Of a stretch of 64,000 nucleotides of DNA, positions 26,388 to 36,596 are shown piece by piece. The notes below the pieces were generated by a model. That model was not told the origin of the DNA. It made no database searches and was given only the letters and a program-made list of their open reading frames with translations. Numbering within the stretch: position 1 is the first letter of the stretch; each line of letters opens with the position of its first letter. The position numbers were made by a program, and so were the translations under genes. Source of the stretch: Methylococcaceae bacterium. GTDB lineage: Bacteria; Pseudomonadota; Gammaproteobacteria; Methylococcales; Methylomonadaceae. The stretch lies in NCBI GenBank assembly GCA_013140705.1, contig JABFSH010000019.1:1-64000 (forward strand), in the 5' to 3' direction.

Positions 26388-28637
26388 ATGCCTACCTATC
26401 AACTGTTCGCAACAACACCCAAAGCGATGGAAACCCTACTCGCTAACGAACTGAAAGGACTTGGCATTGAACCCACAAGATCCACCATTGCAGGGGTTGC
26501 GTTTGAAGGCAACCTGGAAACCGCTTATCGTGCCTGTTTATGGTCAAGAACTGCGAACCGTATTTTACTGCAACTTGCCACGTTCACGGTAAAAACCCAG
26601 GAAGATCTTTACACCGCCGCACAAAAAATAGACTGGTTCGAACATATCGCTCCGGACAGCAGTTTTGCCGTTACCTTCAGCGCAAAAAACGCACCTGCGA
26701 TTAATAATACGCATTTCGGCGCCTTACGGGTTAAGGATGCGATTGTCGATCAAATGCGCCAGCGCTTTAACAACCGTCCCCGCATAGATACCGAACACCC
26801 TGACATTCTTATCAATGTCTATTTACAGGGAGAGATCGCCCAACTGAGCCTGGACCTTTCAGGCGAAAGCCTGCATCGCCGTGGTTACAGAGATATCAAT
26901 ATCAAGGCACCCATTAAGGAGAATTTGGCTGCCGCCATGCTATTGCGCAGCGGTTGGCCGAAAATAGCCGGGCATCAAGGAAGTTTATGTGATCCCATGT
27001 GCGGCTCGGGAACGCTGCTAGTGGAAGGTGCCTTAATTGCGGCAGATTATGCACCAGGCCTGTTGCGCGATTACTATGGCTTTCTGGGCTGGAAACTTCA
27101 TGATCCTGCTTGCTGGCAACGATTGAAAGCTGAAGCCGAGCAACGCAGGTCCGTCGGACTGACAAAACTCCCTGTCATCGTTGGCTTTGATCAGGATCGT
27201 GCCACCGTTAACACGGCTCTAGCACATATCACCAATGCCGGCTTGCAGAACAAAATCCATGTCGAACGCCGCGACATTGAATTCGCCAAACCCGCTGACA
27301 ACTGGAAACCCGGCTTATTAATCTGCAATCCCCCTTACGGGGAACGCTTGGGTGATGAACAAGAAACAGCCGACTTGTACAAAAAAATGGGCGAAACGCT
27401 TAAAGCCAACTTCAGAAATTGGGAAGCGGCGTTGATCATCAGTAACCCTGAACTGGGTTTCCGTTTAGGAATTCGCTCAAAAAAACCGATTACCCTATTC
27501 AATGGTGCACTTGAATGTAAATTGTTGCGTCTGACCATTGATGAAAGCGCATTCTTTATTCCCAAAGCCAAAACACGGGATGAACGCATTGCTTTGGTAA
27601 CCGAAAATAGCAAAATCAATCCCCAAGAAATTACCGATGACGAAATTGTTGCCTATCCGGATGTGAGCAAGGAGCGCGAACCCGGAGTTATAAGCTTTGC
27701 CAATAGAGTCAAAAAAAACCTGAGCAAATTATCCAAATGGAGCAAAAAAAACCAGATCAGCTGCTTTCGCGTCTATGATGCGGATCTGCCCGAATATGCG
27801 GTGGCCATCGACCTCTATCAAGGCGATAAAACCTGGATTAGTGTGCAGGAATACGAACCACCCAAAAGTATAGACCCACAAAAAGCCAATCAACGGCTGG
27901 CCGGGTTACTCTCGGAAATACCCACTATCTTCGGAGTCAATCGCGACCGGATTTTTCTTAAAATCAGACGCAAGCAAAAAAGTGCCGATCAATATGAAAA
28001 GCAGGGCAACCTGGGCCATTTCCATATTATTCAGGAAGGTGGCTGTAAATTACTGGTTAATTTTGAAGACTATCTGGATACTGGCTTATTCCTGGACCAT
28101 AGACCTATACGGCAGCTCATCCAACAACAAGCCAAAAACAAGCGCTTTCTGAATTTATTTGGCTACACCGGCACTGCAACCGTGCATGCCGCTATTGGCG
28201 GCGCTTCAGCCAGCACAACCGTAGACATGTCCAATACCTACCTGAATTGGGCAAAGAATAATCTGGATCTGAACATTGTCAGTGGAGATCATGAATTAAT
28301 CCAGGCAGATTGCCTTGGATGGCTTGCTCATGAAGCAGAACAGACCCTAAATAAACGCCAGTATGATTTGATTTTTCTTGATCCACCCACTTTCTCGAAT
28401 TCAAAACGCATGAGTGACGTGCTGGACATACAAATCGACCATGTTCCCATGATCAAAGATGCTGCATCTCTGCTTGCTCCGGGTGGAGTCTTGTATTTTT
28501 CCACCAATTTCAGGCGCTTTAAAATCGACTTGGAGGCCCTCAGCAGCCTGCGAATTGAAGACATTAGCGCTTCAACAATTCCTGAAGATTTTGCCCGCAA
28601 TCCAAAAATTCATTATTGCTGGAAAATCACGAAATGA
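26388..28637 (+). CDS. rlmKL: 23S rRNA methyltransferase RlmKL (m2G2445 and m7G2069)
   Basis: A 749-residue fusion of two methyltransferases acting on 23S rRNA. The N-terminal half has a THUMP domain (about 50-160) and an RlmL domain with DPMCGSGTLLVEGAL and the catalytic LICNPPYGERLG. The C-terminal half is RlmK with LFGYTGTATVHAA and LIFLDPPTFSNS. Full fusion length is typical of gammaproteobacteria. I start at ATG 26388, not the TTG two codons earlier. Its stop overlaps the acyP start. Confidence 0.95.
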   Translation: MPTYQLFATTPKAMETLLANELKGLGIEPTRSTIAGVAFEGNLETAYRACLWSRTANRILLQLATFTVKTQEDLYTAAQKIDWFEHIAPDSSFAVTFSAKNAPAINNTHFGALRVKDAIVDQMRQRFNNRPRIDTEHPDILINVYLQGEIAQLSLDLSGESLHRRGYRDINIKAPIKENLAAAMLLRSGWPKIAGHQGSLCDPMCGSGTLLVEGALIAADYAPGLLRDYYGFLGWKLHDPACWQRLKAEAEQRRSVGLTKLPVIVGFDQDRATVNTALAHITNAGLQNKIHVERRDIEFAKPADNWKPGLLICNPPYGERLGDEQETADLYKKMGETLKANFRNWEAALIISNPELGFRLGIRSKKPITLFNGALECKLLRLTIDESAFFIPKAKTRDERIALVTENSKINPQEITDDEIVAYPDVSKEREPGVISFANRVKKNLSKLSKWSKKNQISCFRVYDADLPEYAVAIDLYQGDKTWISVQEYEPPKSIDPQKANQRLAGLLSEIPTIFGVNRDRIFLKIRRKQKSADQYEKQGNLGHFHIIQEGGCKLLVNFEDYLDTGLFLDHRPIRQLIQQQAKNKRFLNLFGYTGTATVHAAIGGASASTTVDMSNTYLNWAKNNLDLNIVSGDHELIQADCLGWLAHEAEQTLNKRQYDLIFLDPPTFSNSKRMSDVLDIQIDHVPMIKDAASLLAPGGVLYFSTNFRRFKIDLEALSSLRIEDISASTIPEDFARNPKIHYCWKITK

Positions 28638-28906
28638 TGCGTAAAGTAAGGATTTTGGTGAGCGGTCGCGTTCAAGGCGTCTATTTTCGAGCCTTTACGC
28701 TAAAAAAAGCCAATCAGTTAGCTGTGCTGGGGACTGTGAGAAACTTGCCGGATGGCCGCGTCGAAATCATTGCGGAAGCAGGCACGGCAACGATAGAAAA
28801 ATTGATTAGCTGGAGCCAAAAAGGCCCCATTACCGCTCGTGTCGATCATATCGATGTCACGGAGCTAGAACCAACCAACGAATTCGTGTCATTTTCGATT
28901 CTTTAA
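28634..28906 (+). CDS. acyP: Acylphosphatase
   Basis: A 90-residue enzyme hydrolysing acyl phosphates. The catalytic Arg loop is in VSGRVQGVYFRAF, and the Asn motif appears as GTVRNLPDGRVEI. The start ATGATG overlaps the rlmKL TGA, so translation is coupled. An upstream in-frame ATG inside rlmKL is less likely. Confidence 0.93.
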   Translation: MMRKVRILVSGRVQGVYFRAFTLKKANQLAVLGTVRNLPDGRVEIIAEAGTATIEKLISWSQKGPITARVDHIDVTELEPTNEFVSFSIL

Positions 28907-29639
28907 ATACCGCCGACTTCACCACTCAATGCAGGATGCCTCCCCTTGGTTACTTGGCATTACCAATCAACTTCTCGTTATTGACGATTACTTCTAATTC
29001 CGCCCGATTATAATATCAGTGGTCTGAGCATCCAAAGTCCAGGGCTTGACTTGAAGTGCTTAAAACTTAATGGCTATAAACAAATTGCAGGCTACTTTAA
29101 TTTGAGTGTTACTTCCTGACCGGTTTTCAAAACTGTCGACAGCAAGGATGCTGTCGTCAAGGCTACACGGATGTATTCACGCCGTGTTTTGAAGGCCTGT
29201 TTGGAAACAACCTGTAATTAAGTTAATAGTCATTTAAAACTTTATCAATCGGTATACCGGCTAAAAATATGTAGGTGGTTCGACAGAGTGATTACGAACG
29301 GAAAAAGCGAATACTTTCAACACAAACACCATACACACTGAGCTTGTCGAGGGGCAGTTGCCCAGGGTTTTGCAAGTCCCTCAAACGGTATGAATTATCC
29401 GCTTGCATCAGTGTGCCAGTCGCTGGACTGCAAAATGCCCTCATAATTTTTATTGTAGTTGCTTCCACTTTTCAGTACCCTAGCTGCTCGGCTTTCTCGG
29501 TCATGTAAAAACTAACCAGCGATCAGCGCCCCAAGGCAGGCACTGAGTTTAGCAAACTGGTTTAAATGAATACCCTGGAATTCGAGCAAATCAAGCTTCC
29601 AAAATAATAAATATAAACAATACAAAGGAGGAGAAAGAT
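28907..29639. other. Intergenic region between acyP and hppA
   Basis: 733 bp without a supported gene. It contains the right copy of the 166-bp repeat (29070-29235) and a stretch at 29278-29360 with fragments of the TTCGACA/GAGCTTGTCGA dispersed repeat family. A 77-codon frame at 29275-29508 covers that repeat debris and is not called. The hppA promoter should be near the 3' end. Confidence 0.55.
29070..29235 (+). repeat. 166-bp inverted flanking repeat, right copy
   Basis: Inverted partner of 25501-25666. It includes TTGCAGGCTACTTTAATTTG, the GACAGCAAGGATGCTGTC hairpin, ACACGGATGTATTCACG and GTTAATAGTCATTT at its distal end. It is close in length to the left copy with scattered base differences. 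Confidence 0.88.
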
Positions 29640-31778
29640 ATGATGTTACAAGCATCTGCATCGGTTATCATCGCATTATTGATGGGTATTCTCGGAGTTG
29701 GATTTGTACTCTGGCAATTACGGCGTGTTCTTAGTTATGACCAGGGCAATGAGACCATGCGCAACATTGCCAGTGCAATCCAGGAAGGCGCATCCGCGTT
29801 TTTATCCCGAGAGTATCGCGTACTCGCCATTTTCGTAGTAATAGTCGCTACAGTCATCACTACTTTTTTACAATGGCAAACGGCGCTTTGTTTTATTGTG
29901 GGCGCATGCGCATCGGCAGGAGCGGGTTATCTGGGCATGTATGTCGCTGTCCGGGCCAATGTCCGTACTGCGGCAGCGGCCAGCATTGGACTGCATGAAG
30001 GCCTGCGTGTCGCGTTTGGCAGTGGCGCCATCATGGGCATGTCAGTCGTCAGCTTCAGCCTGATCGGAATGACCGTGTTGTATCTGGTGTTTAGCGGTAG
30101 TCCCAGCCAACTGACCTATATCACCGGCTTCGGCTTCGGCGCCAGCAGTATTGCCTTATTCGCCAGAGTGGGCGGCGGCATTTACACCAAAGCTGCAGAC
30201 GTTGGCGCAGACCTGGTAGGTAAAGTTGAACAAGGCATTCCGGAGGATGATCCTCGCAATCCGGCGGTCATTGCCGACAATGTCGGCGACAATGTCGGCG
30301 ATGTCGCCGGTATGGGGGCCGACCTGTTTGAGAGCTATAGTGGTTCCATCATTGCCGCAGCAACGTTGGGGGCCGCTATCGGTCAAAATACCACTGCGGC
30401 TTTTATCGGACTACCCTTTCTGGTTGCCGCTGTCGGCATTATTTCCTCCCTGTTTGGCATCTTCATGGTGATTGGCGAAGAAGCCGACGTTGCTCATTCA
30501 AATATCTTTACGTCGCATGATCTCGTCATCCGTAGCATTCGTTTCCTTAGAAAGTACGTCGCGGTAATTGATGAAAATGCAACATTGGAAGAATTATTGG
30601 CCGCACTGCGCCGTTCCGTGTGGGGCGCGTCCGTTGTTATTTTAGTGCTGTCTTTGTTAGCCGTTTTGTTGTCAGGTGTTCATTTTAATTATTGGCTGGT
30701 CATTCTGGTCGGCTTGATTGCCGGTAACGGTATTGCCTATGCGACAGAATACTTTACTTCCTACACCGAAAAGCCGACGCTGGGCATAGCCAATGCCACC
30801 CAAACCGGCGCGGCTACGACCATCATTCAAGGTCTGGCGGTCGGCATGATGAGTACGGTTTTACCTGTATTGATGGTGGCTGTAGCTATTCTTCTCAGCA
30901 TCTGGCTGGGCTACAAAGCCGAGGGCACGATGGCGGCCGGCCTCTACGCCGTGGCGTTGTCGGGTGTCGGCATGTTGAGCACGCTGGGCGTTACCTTGGC
31001 CACCGATGCCTATGGCCCGGTTGCAGATAATGCTGGCGGCATTGCTGAAATGAGTCATTTACCGAAAGAAGTGCGCCTGCGCACCGATGCTCTGGATAGT
31101 TTGGGCAATACTACGGCCGCAACCGGTAAAGGCTTTGCGATTGGCTCTGCCGTTCTGACAGCTCTGGCGCTATTGGCCGCTTATGTCACGGCGGCAAAAA
31201 TTGATGATTTGAATATTTTGGGTCCAACCATGTTACCCGGCATTCTGATTGGCGCGATGATGCCCTATCTGTTTTCGGCTCTGACCATGATGGCCGTCGG
31301 CAAAGCTGCTCATGAGATTGTTCTTGAAGTGCGTCGGCAGTTCCGTGAAATCCCGGGCCTGATGGAAGGCACCGGACAGCCTGACTACAAAGCCTGTGTC
31401 GGCATCAGTACTGAAAGTGCCTTGAGGGAAATGATTTTTCCAGGCGCCCTGGCAGTCGTTGTGCCCCTGGTTGTAGGTCATGTTTTGGGCAAAGAAGCGC
31501 TGGCTGGATTGTTGGTTGGCACAATGTCGTCCGGTTTCCTGTTAGCCGTCATGATGGCTAACGCTGGAGGTGCCTGGGATAACGCGAAGAAGTGGATCGA
31601 AACCGGACAATACGGCGGCAAAGGTTCGGATGCTCACAAGGCCGCAGTGGTTGGCGATACCGTTGGCGATCCATTTAAAGATACCAGCGGTCCATCCCTG
31701 AATATTCTGATCAAGTTAATGACGATCGTCAGTCTTGTCTTTGCGACGTCATTTGGATCAGGCTGGCTTAACTTTTAA
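29640..31778 (+). CDS. hppA: Membrane-bound cation-pumping pyrophosphatase
   Basis: A 712-residue integral membrane pump with about 16 helices that couples pyrophosphate hydrolysis to H+ (or Na+) export. Substrate-binding Asp clusters are seen in [19 protein letters not shown] and [19 protein letters not shown], and near the C-terminus [16 protein letters not shown]. The position that is Lys in K+-independent enzymes (GNTTK) is Ala here ([10 protein letters not shown]), so the K+-dependent class is predicted. Pumped ion cannot be settled by eye. A very strong ribosome-binding site (AAAGGAGGAGA) precedes ATG 29640. Confidence 0.95.
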   Translation: MMLQASASVIIALLMGILGVGFVLWQLRRVLSYDQGNETMRNIASAIQEGASAFLSREYRVLAIFVVIVATVITTFLQWQTALCFIVGACASAGAGYLGMYVAVRANVRTAAAASIGLHEGLRVAFGSGAIMGMSVVSFSLIGMTVLYLVFSGSPSQLTYITGFGFGASSIALFARVGGGIYTKAADVGADLVGKVEQGIPEDDPRNPAVIADNVGDNVGDVAGMGADLFESYSGSIIAAATLGAAIGQNTTAAFIGLPFLVAAVGIISSLFGIFMVIGEEADVAHSNIFTSHDLVIRSIRFLRKYVAVIDENATLEELLAALRRSVWGASVVILVLSLLAVLLSGVHFNYWLVILVGLIAGNGIAYATEYFTSYTEKPTLGIANATQTGAATTIIQGLAVGMMSTVLPVLMVAVAILLSIWLGYKAEGTMAAGLYAVALSGVGMLSTLGVTLATDAYGPVADNAGGIAEMSHLPKEVRLRTDALDSLGNTTAATGKGFAIGSAVLTALALLAAYVTAAKIDDLNILGPTMLPGILIGAMMPYLFSALTMMAVGKAAHEIVLEVRRQFREIPGLMEGTGQPDYKACVGISTESALREMIFPGALAVVVPLVVGHVLGKEALAGLLVGTMSSGFLLAVMMANAGGAWDNAKKWIETGQYGGKGSDAHKAAVVGDTVGDPFKDTSGPSLNILIKLMTIVSLVFATSFGSGWLNF

Positions 31779-31803
31779 CGCTTAACCCTGCTTATTGCTC
31801 GAA

Positions 31804-31833
31804 GGTAGAGACGCAAAATCTTGCGTCTCTACC
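31804..31833. repeat. REP-like hairpin between convergent genes
   Basis: GGTAGAGACGCAA and its exact complement TTGCGTCTCTACC around a 4-nt loop. The GTAGAGACGCAA hairpin is a widespread bacterial intergenic repeat. It lies between the convergent hppA and GH17 genes and may terminate both transcripts. Confidence 0.85.
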
Positions 31834-31868
31834 AATCCTGCAGCAGAACGACGGCTGCCTACGACCTA

Positions 31869-33575
31869 CTATACCGCCGCTTCCCGGCAATTTTTACATC
31901 CGCTCAGCACCATCGGAATGGCCAGCACAAGCAAGCCAAACAGCCATTCCAGCAACTGCGTATTGGTGATTGTAAAAATAAACGCCCAATAGATTCGCTT
32001 ACCGATCTCAGGGTAAGCCAGAATAAAATCACGGCCTATCGTAAAGGCCCGGACTTCACCGCCAATCAACAAAATACCTATCAGCACCAAACCATAGCCC
32101 CAAACTTTATAGCTTGATCGCCCTGAGCCGACATACCCAATCAACTGATTGAACTCCACCAATCGAAATGACCATCGTTTTGCAACTAGCCATCCCATAA
32201 CCGTCAAACCTGACAAACTGGCAACGGAAATGTGGGTCAATGCAAATGGGAAGCTGATATAGCGTCCGTTCAATGCCAGCTGATAGCTTATATAAATGGC
32301 AACCGTGGCGACGAAAACAATGATACTCTGAATGCCTGATACAACTTTTCTATTGACAATTTGTTCCGCAAGTAAATTGTAAGCGCGAGGCATCGCCAAA
32401 CCCGCCAAAAAAATATTCAAGCCCGCAACCAGGGCAGCCAGACAACGCTGCCAATCATTGTAACTGGTGTACCAGGATTTATCGGTTTGATTCACCAGTA
32501 AAGCGATCAAAAGCTGAACAAACACTAAAAATAAGGCCATACGCAGCGTCGATAATGATTGCAGTTTGCGCGCAAAAAAGGCTACAACCAACACAAAAAT
32601 CAATGATGAAACCAGCAACTCTTTAAGCCACTTTGCGTTTTCATAAACTTTTCCTGTTAAAGGAAATACTTCCTGGCGATCCACTGAAAAAAGCCCCCAG
32701 TTTGCACCCACTATTCCCTCCAATTCACTTTTCCAGGGTTGGTTAAAGGCTTCAACAATGTTGTAATCGAAATGATTGTCCTGAGCGACTTTAATAAGGC
32801 CGCGAATGAACCGCGCCTCATTGACAACACTCGGTTTCGCCCAGCCACGCTGCTTACCTGCACTTGGCCAGCCAGATTCGCCGATCAGTATGGGTTTGCC
32901 GGGTGCAATGGACTCGGCCTCGTGCTGTACCTGCTTATAAATACGCTCAATATGGGCTGGCGCCATTGTGACCGGAATCGGTTCATCTTCCCAATATGGC
33001 AAAATGTGAATCGTAATAAAATCAACTTCCCTGATTAATTGCGGATATTTCATGTACATCGACCAGACATCGGCATAAGAAACCGGCTGTTTGACAGAGC
33101 GCTTAACTTCCCGAATATATTCAATCAGTTTTTCCGGTTCCTGTTCTCCCCGTAATAGTACTTCATTGCCGACGATGACCCGCTTGATGACTTCCGGATA
33201 GGTATTTGCCGCTTCAATCAAGGCATCAATTTCTTTGCGGTTATCGACATCCATATAACCAATCCAGGCACCCTGAATCATCTTCAGGCCCTGTTTTTGC
33301 GCCAATGCAGGAATAGCTTTCATGGTACCCTCGCCGCTGGCATAGGTGCGGATGGTATGCGTCTTTGCCGCCAACAAAGTTAAATCGGCTTCGATTTGAT
33401 CAACAGTCGGAAAAATAGCTTCCAAAGGGCTTTGGCCCTCTCGAAAAGGCGCAAAAGAAAGACTATTTAATTTTCCTTCAGGAACGTCAGCGCCTACCTC
33501 CTGGGGCAAGTTGTTTAACAGACTAAAAATTCCGTTCAAGCCAAGCACCAGTGTAAGCAATAACACAATTCTCAT
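31869..33575 (-). CDS. GH17 beta-glucosyltransferase/glucanase with membrane domain
   Basis: A 568-residue protein with an N-terminal membrane anchor, a periplasmic family-17 glycoside hydrolase domain (about 35-310) and about eight C-terminal membrane helices. The catalytic acid/base is Glu138 (IVGNEVLLR) and the nucleophile Glu233 (LIGESGWPS). Bacterial GH17 proteins with this anchored layout, such as rhizobial NdvC relatives, transfer beta-1,3 or 1,6 glucan chains and help make cyclic or branched periplasmic glucans. I chose ATG 33575. A TTG 17 codons upstream is unlikely. It is convergent with hppA and divergent from htpG. The glucan-related role is inferred from family only. Confidence 0.85.
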   Translation of the reverse strand: MRIVLLLTLVLGLNGIFSLLNNLPQEVGADVPEGKLNSLSFAPFREGQSPLEAIFPTVDQIEADLTLLAAKTHTIRTYASGEGTMKAIPALAQKQGLKMIQGAWIGYMDVDNRKEIDALIEAANTYPEVIKRVIVGNEVLLRGEQEPEKLIEYIREVKRSVKQPVSYADVWSMYMKYPQLIREVDFITIHILPYWEDEPIPVTMAPAHIERIYKQVQHEAESIAPGKPILIGESGWPSAGKQRGWAKPSVVNEARFIRGLIKVAQDNHFDYNIVEAFNQPWKSELEGIVGANWGLFSVDRQEVFPLTGKVYENAKWLKELLVSSLIFVLVVAFFARKLQSLSTLRMALFLVFVQLLIALLVNQTDKSWYTSYNDWQRCLAALVAGLNIFLAGLAMPRAYNLLAEQIVNRKVVSGIQSIIVFVATVAIYISYQLALNGRYISFPFALTHISVASLSGLTVMGWLVAKRWSFRLVEFNQLIGYVGSGRSSYKVWGYGLVLIGILLIGGEVRAFTIGRDFILAYPEIGKRIYWAFIFTITNTQLLEWLFGLLVLAIPMVLSGCKNCREAAV

Positions 33576-33777
33576 AGGCAAATTTAAATCACTAAAAATT
33601 GAAAAAGTGAGAACAATATAACTCAAATCTTGACCAACATCGCACTTGAGTTTGCCTGGATACCCGGAGCATTATTTTTCATTTTAACCAATCGGGAGGA
33701 GCTTTATAAGTTTCAGCAACTTGCAACACCGGTTCGTCACAGGAACATGTATGAGACTGGCAAAGTTGATATTAAGC

Positions 33778-33805
33778 CTTGAAAAAAATCCAGGCATCCC
33801 CATCT
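33778..33805 (+). promoter_or_regulatory. htpG: Sigma32 heat-shock promoter of htpG
   Basis: CTTGAAA (33778-33784), 13-nt spacer and CCCCATCT (33798-33805) match the sigma32 consensus CTTGAAA-N11-16-CCCCATNT. It lies 42 nt before the htpG start, as expected for this chaperone. Confidence 0.88.
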
Positions 33806-33847
33806 TGGTATAAACCATTTTTAATTGTGTATTAGAGACGAGTAACT

Positions 33848-35785
33848 ATGACTGTAGAAACCAAAAAAGAAACCTTAGGATTTCAAACCGAAGTAAAACA
33901 TCTGCTGCATTTGATGATCCATTCCCTATACAGCAATAAGGAAATCTTTTTGCGGGAACTGATTTCGAATGCCTCGGACGCTGCTGACAAACTGCGTTTC
34001 CTGGCTTTATCAAACGAAAGCTTGTACGAAAGCGACAGCGATCTTAAAATTCGCCTGGAATTCGACAAGGACAAGCGCACGATTACCGTGATCGACAACG
34101 GTGTCGGCATGAGTCGCGACGAAGTTCAGGAACATATCGGCACCATCGCCAAATCCGGCACCAAACAGTTTTTTGAAGCCTTAACCGGCGACCAGGCAAA
34201 GGATAGCGAACTGATTGGCCAGTTTGGCGTCGGCTTTTATTCAGCTTTTATCGTTGCCGACAAAGTCACGTTAATTACCCGTAAGGCAGGCGCTCCAATA
34301 AATGAAGGTGTGCGCTGGGAATCGTCTGGCGAAGGCGATTACACGCTGGAGTCTGTTGAAAAGGAAAAACGCGGCACCGAGATTGTTCTGCATCTGAAAG
34401 AATCCGAAAGTGAGTTCCTGGACGGCTATCGCATCCGTTCCATCGTCAGAAAATTCTCCGACCATATTTCCTTACCCATTGTCATGGACAAAGAAGTCCT
34501 GCCGCCGATGGATGATGACGCCGAAGGCGCAGAGGAAAAGGAAAAACCGGTTCCAACCATCGAGGAAGAAACCATCAACAGCGCATCGGCACTGTGGACA
34601 AAAGCCCGTCAGGACATCAGCGACGAAGATTACAATCAGTTCTATAAGCATGTCGGGCATGATTACCAGGATCCGTTGACTCACGTGCATAGCAAGGTTG
34701 AAGGTATCAACGAATATACCCTGCTGCTCTATGTACCTTCGCGCGCACCGTTCGATTTATGGGACAGAGACAACAAACACGGTGTCAAGCTCTATATTCG
34801 CAAGGTCTTTATCACCGACGATGCCGAGCAGTTGATGCCGCGTTATTTACGCTTTATCAAAGGCATTATCGACGCCAATTCACTGCCGTTGAACGTCTCT
34901 CGCGAGATTTTGCAGCAAAGCAAACAAATCAGCACCATCAAGTCCGGCGCCGTAAAAAAAGTCTTGGGCTTGCTGGAAAATCTGGCTAAAAATGAGCCAG
35001 AAAAATACGAGACATTCTGGTCTCAATTTGGCGCTGTTATCAAGGAAGGTCCTATCGAAGATCATGCCAACAAGGCACGCATCGGGAAATTACTGCGCTT
35101 TGCATCGACACATGGCGATAGCGAAAAACAGACGATCAGTCTTGAAGACTATGTGAGCCGCATGAAGGAAGGTCAGGATAAAATCTATTATGTGACTGCG
35201 GATAGCTATGCATCGGCCAAAAACAGCCCGCATCTGGAAATCTTCCGTAAGAAAGGCATCGAGGTGTTGTTGTTATCAGAGCGCATCGACGAGTGGATGG
35301 TATCCAGCTTTGACGAGTTCGATGGCAAGCATCTGCAATCCGTCGCCAAAGGCACGCTGGACTTGGGCAAACTGGACGACGAAGAAGAGAAAAAACATCA
35401 GGAAGAACTCAGCAAAGATTTTGAATCAGTACTCAAGCAAATCCAGGATGTACTGGGCGATAAAATCAGCGAAGTGAAAATCAGTCATCGGCTCACCGAA
35501 TCACCCGCCTGTCTGGTGTCGGACGTTTATGGCATGAGCCTCAACATGGAACGGATCATGAAGGAAGCAGGACAATCGATGAATTTCGGTAAAAAACCGA
35601 TTTTCGAAATCAACCCCGACCATCCGTTGGTTATCCGTCTGAAAACCGAGCAAGATGATAACCGCTTTGGCGATTTAACACAGATTCTGTTCGACCAGGC
35701 CATTTTGGCGGAAGGCGGACAACTGGACGATCCGTCGGCATTTGTGCACAAGCTCAATGGCTTGTTGCTGGGATTGCTGCACTAA
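33848..35785 (+). CDS. htpG: Molecular chaperone HtpG (Hsp90)
   Basis: A 645-residue cytosolic Hsp90. The N-terminal ATPase domain has [29 protein letters not shown] and [11 protein letters not shown]. The middle domain has DLWDRDN and [11 protein letters not shown], and the C-terminal dimerisation domain is complete. Length is normal. It is a single-gene transcript with a sigma32 promoter upstream and a clear terminator downstream. Confidence 0.98.
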   Translation: MTVETKKETLGFQTEVKHLLHLMIHSLYSNKEIFLRELISNASDAADKLRFLALSNESLYESDSDLKIRLEFDKDKRTITVIDNGVGMSRDEVQEHIGTIAKSGTKQFFEALTGDQAKDSELIGQFGVGFYSAFIVADKVTLITRKAGAPINEGVRWESSGEGDYTLESVEKEKRGTEIVLHLKESESEFLDGYRIRSIVRKFSDHISLPIVMDKEVLPPMDDDAEGAEEKEKPVPTIEEETINSASALWTKARQDISDEDYNQFYKHVGHDYQDPLTHVHSKVEGINEYTLLLYVPSRAPFDLWDRDNKHGVKLYIRKVFITDDAEQLMPRYLRFIKGIIDANSLPLNVSREILQQSKQISTIKSGAVKKVLGLLENLAKNEPEKYETFWSQFGAVIKEGPIEDHANKARIGKLLRFASTHGDSEKQTISLEDYVSRMKEGQDKIYYVTADSYASAKNSPHLEIFRKKGIEVLLLSERIDEWMVSSFDEFDGKHLQSVAKGTLDLGKLDDEEEKKHQEELSKDFESVLKQIQDVLGDKISEVKISHRLTESPACLVSDVYGMSLNMERIMKEAGQSMNFGKKPIFEINPDHPLVIRLKTEQDDNRFGDLTQILFDQAILAEGGQLDDPSAFVHKLNGLLLGLLH

Positions 35786-35797
35786 CAGCGCATTCAA

Positions 35798-35822
35798 AAA
35801 GGCCGGAATTTCCGGCCTTTTT
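35798..35822 (+). terminator. Terminator of htpG
   Basis: AAAGGCCGGA/TCCGGCCTTT stem (35798-35807, 35811-35820) with ATT loop and terminal T-run. Confidence 0.93.
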
Positions 35823-35914
35823 AATACCGGTTGCCAATGTTCTGTTTGAACTAACCGATACTGATCGTATACACTGCGTTTATTCCTGGCCTTAACTCTA
35901 CAACGCTACCAGTT

Positions 35915-36592
35915 ATGTCCACAGCCTTAAATAAACGCTGTTTGATTCATTTGCCCGTTGTTTTAATGTTCTCGGGTTCGCTTGTTCTTGCACACGTGTC
36001 AGATGCCCAAGTGAAGATAGGTGAATTTTCATCGGCAACTTCACTGGATCAATGGGAAAGCAAGACGTTCAAGGGGCAAACGCTTTATCAATTGGTAACA
36101 CTGGATGGCACCTCGGTATTACGGGCGGAAAGCCATCACAGCGCGTCGGGCTTGATCAAAAAACAGCGCATCGATCTACTGAAAACACCGATTTTAAACT
36201 GGCGTTGGCGTACCGAAAATCGCTTTATCAATAGTAACGAGCAAGTCAAATCCGGCGACGATTTTGCCGCCAGAGTTTACGTCGTCATTAGTGGAGGCTT
36301 CGCTTTCTGGCGTACCCGAGCGATCAATTACGTCTGGGCTAGCGGTTCACCGACAGGTAAAATCTGGTCTAATCCCTTTGTCGGCGACCGCGCCATCATG
36401 ATAGCCTTGCGTTCTTCATCCGATCAAACCGGCACCTGGTACACGGAAAGACGCAACATTCTTGCCGACATCAGGCAATATATCGATCAAGACGTTGACC
36501 ATATTGATGCTGTCGCGATCATGACGGATACCGATAACACCCACAGTACGGCCAAGGCTTACTATGGCGATATCTACTTTACTGAAAACTAA
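35915..36592 (+). CDS. DUF3047 family exported protein
   Basis: A 225-residue protein with a signal peptide (about 31 residues, ending SDAQ). The body is a beta-rich domain of the DUF3047 type, with LNWRWRTENR, DDFAARVYVVISGG, RAINYVW and a C-terminal IDAVAIMTDTDNTHSTAKAYYGDIYF, a fold resembling carbohydrate-binding jelly-rolls. Function unknown. It ends 4 nt before arsS, so it may share a transcript with the arsenic genes, though nothing in the protein itself points to arsenic. Confidence 0.82.
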   Translation: MSTALNKRCLIHLPVVLMFSGSLVLAHVSDAQVKIGEFSSATSLDQWESKTFKGQTLYQLVTLDGTSVLRAESHHSASGLIKKQRIDLLKTPILNWRWRTENRFINSNEQVKSGDDFAARVYVVISGGFAFWRTRAINYVWASGSPTGKIWSNPFVGDRAIMIALRSSSDQTGTWYTERRNILADIRQYIDQDVDHIDAVAIMTDTDNTHSTAKAYYGDIYFTEN

Positions 36593-36596
36593 CGTT

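Noticed and set aside
29275-29508. 77-codon frame before hppA
   Set aside because: Covers fragments of a dispersed repeat, no ribosome-binding site.
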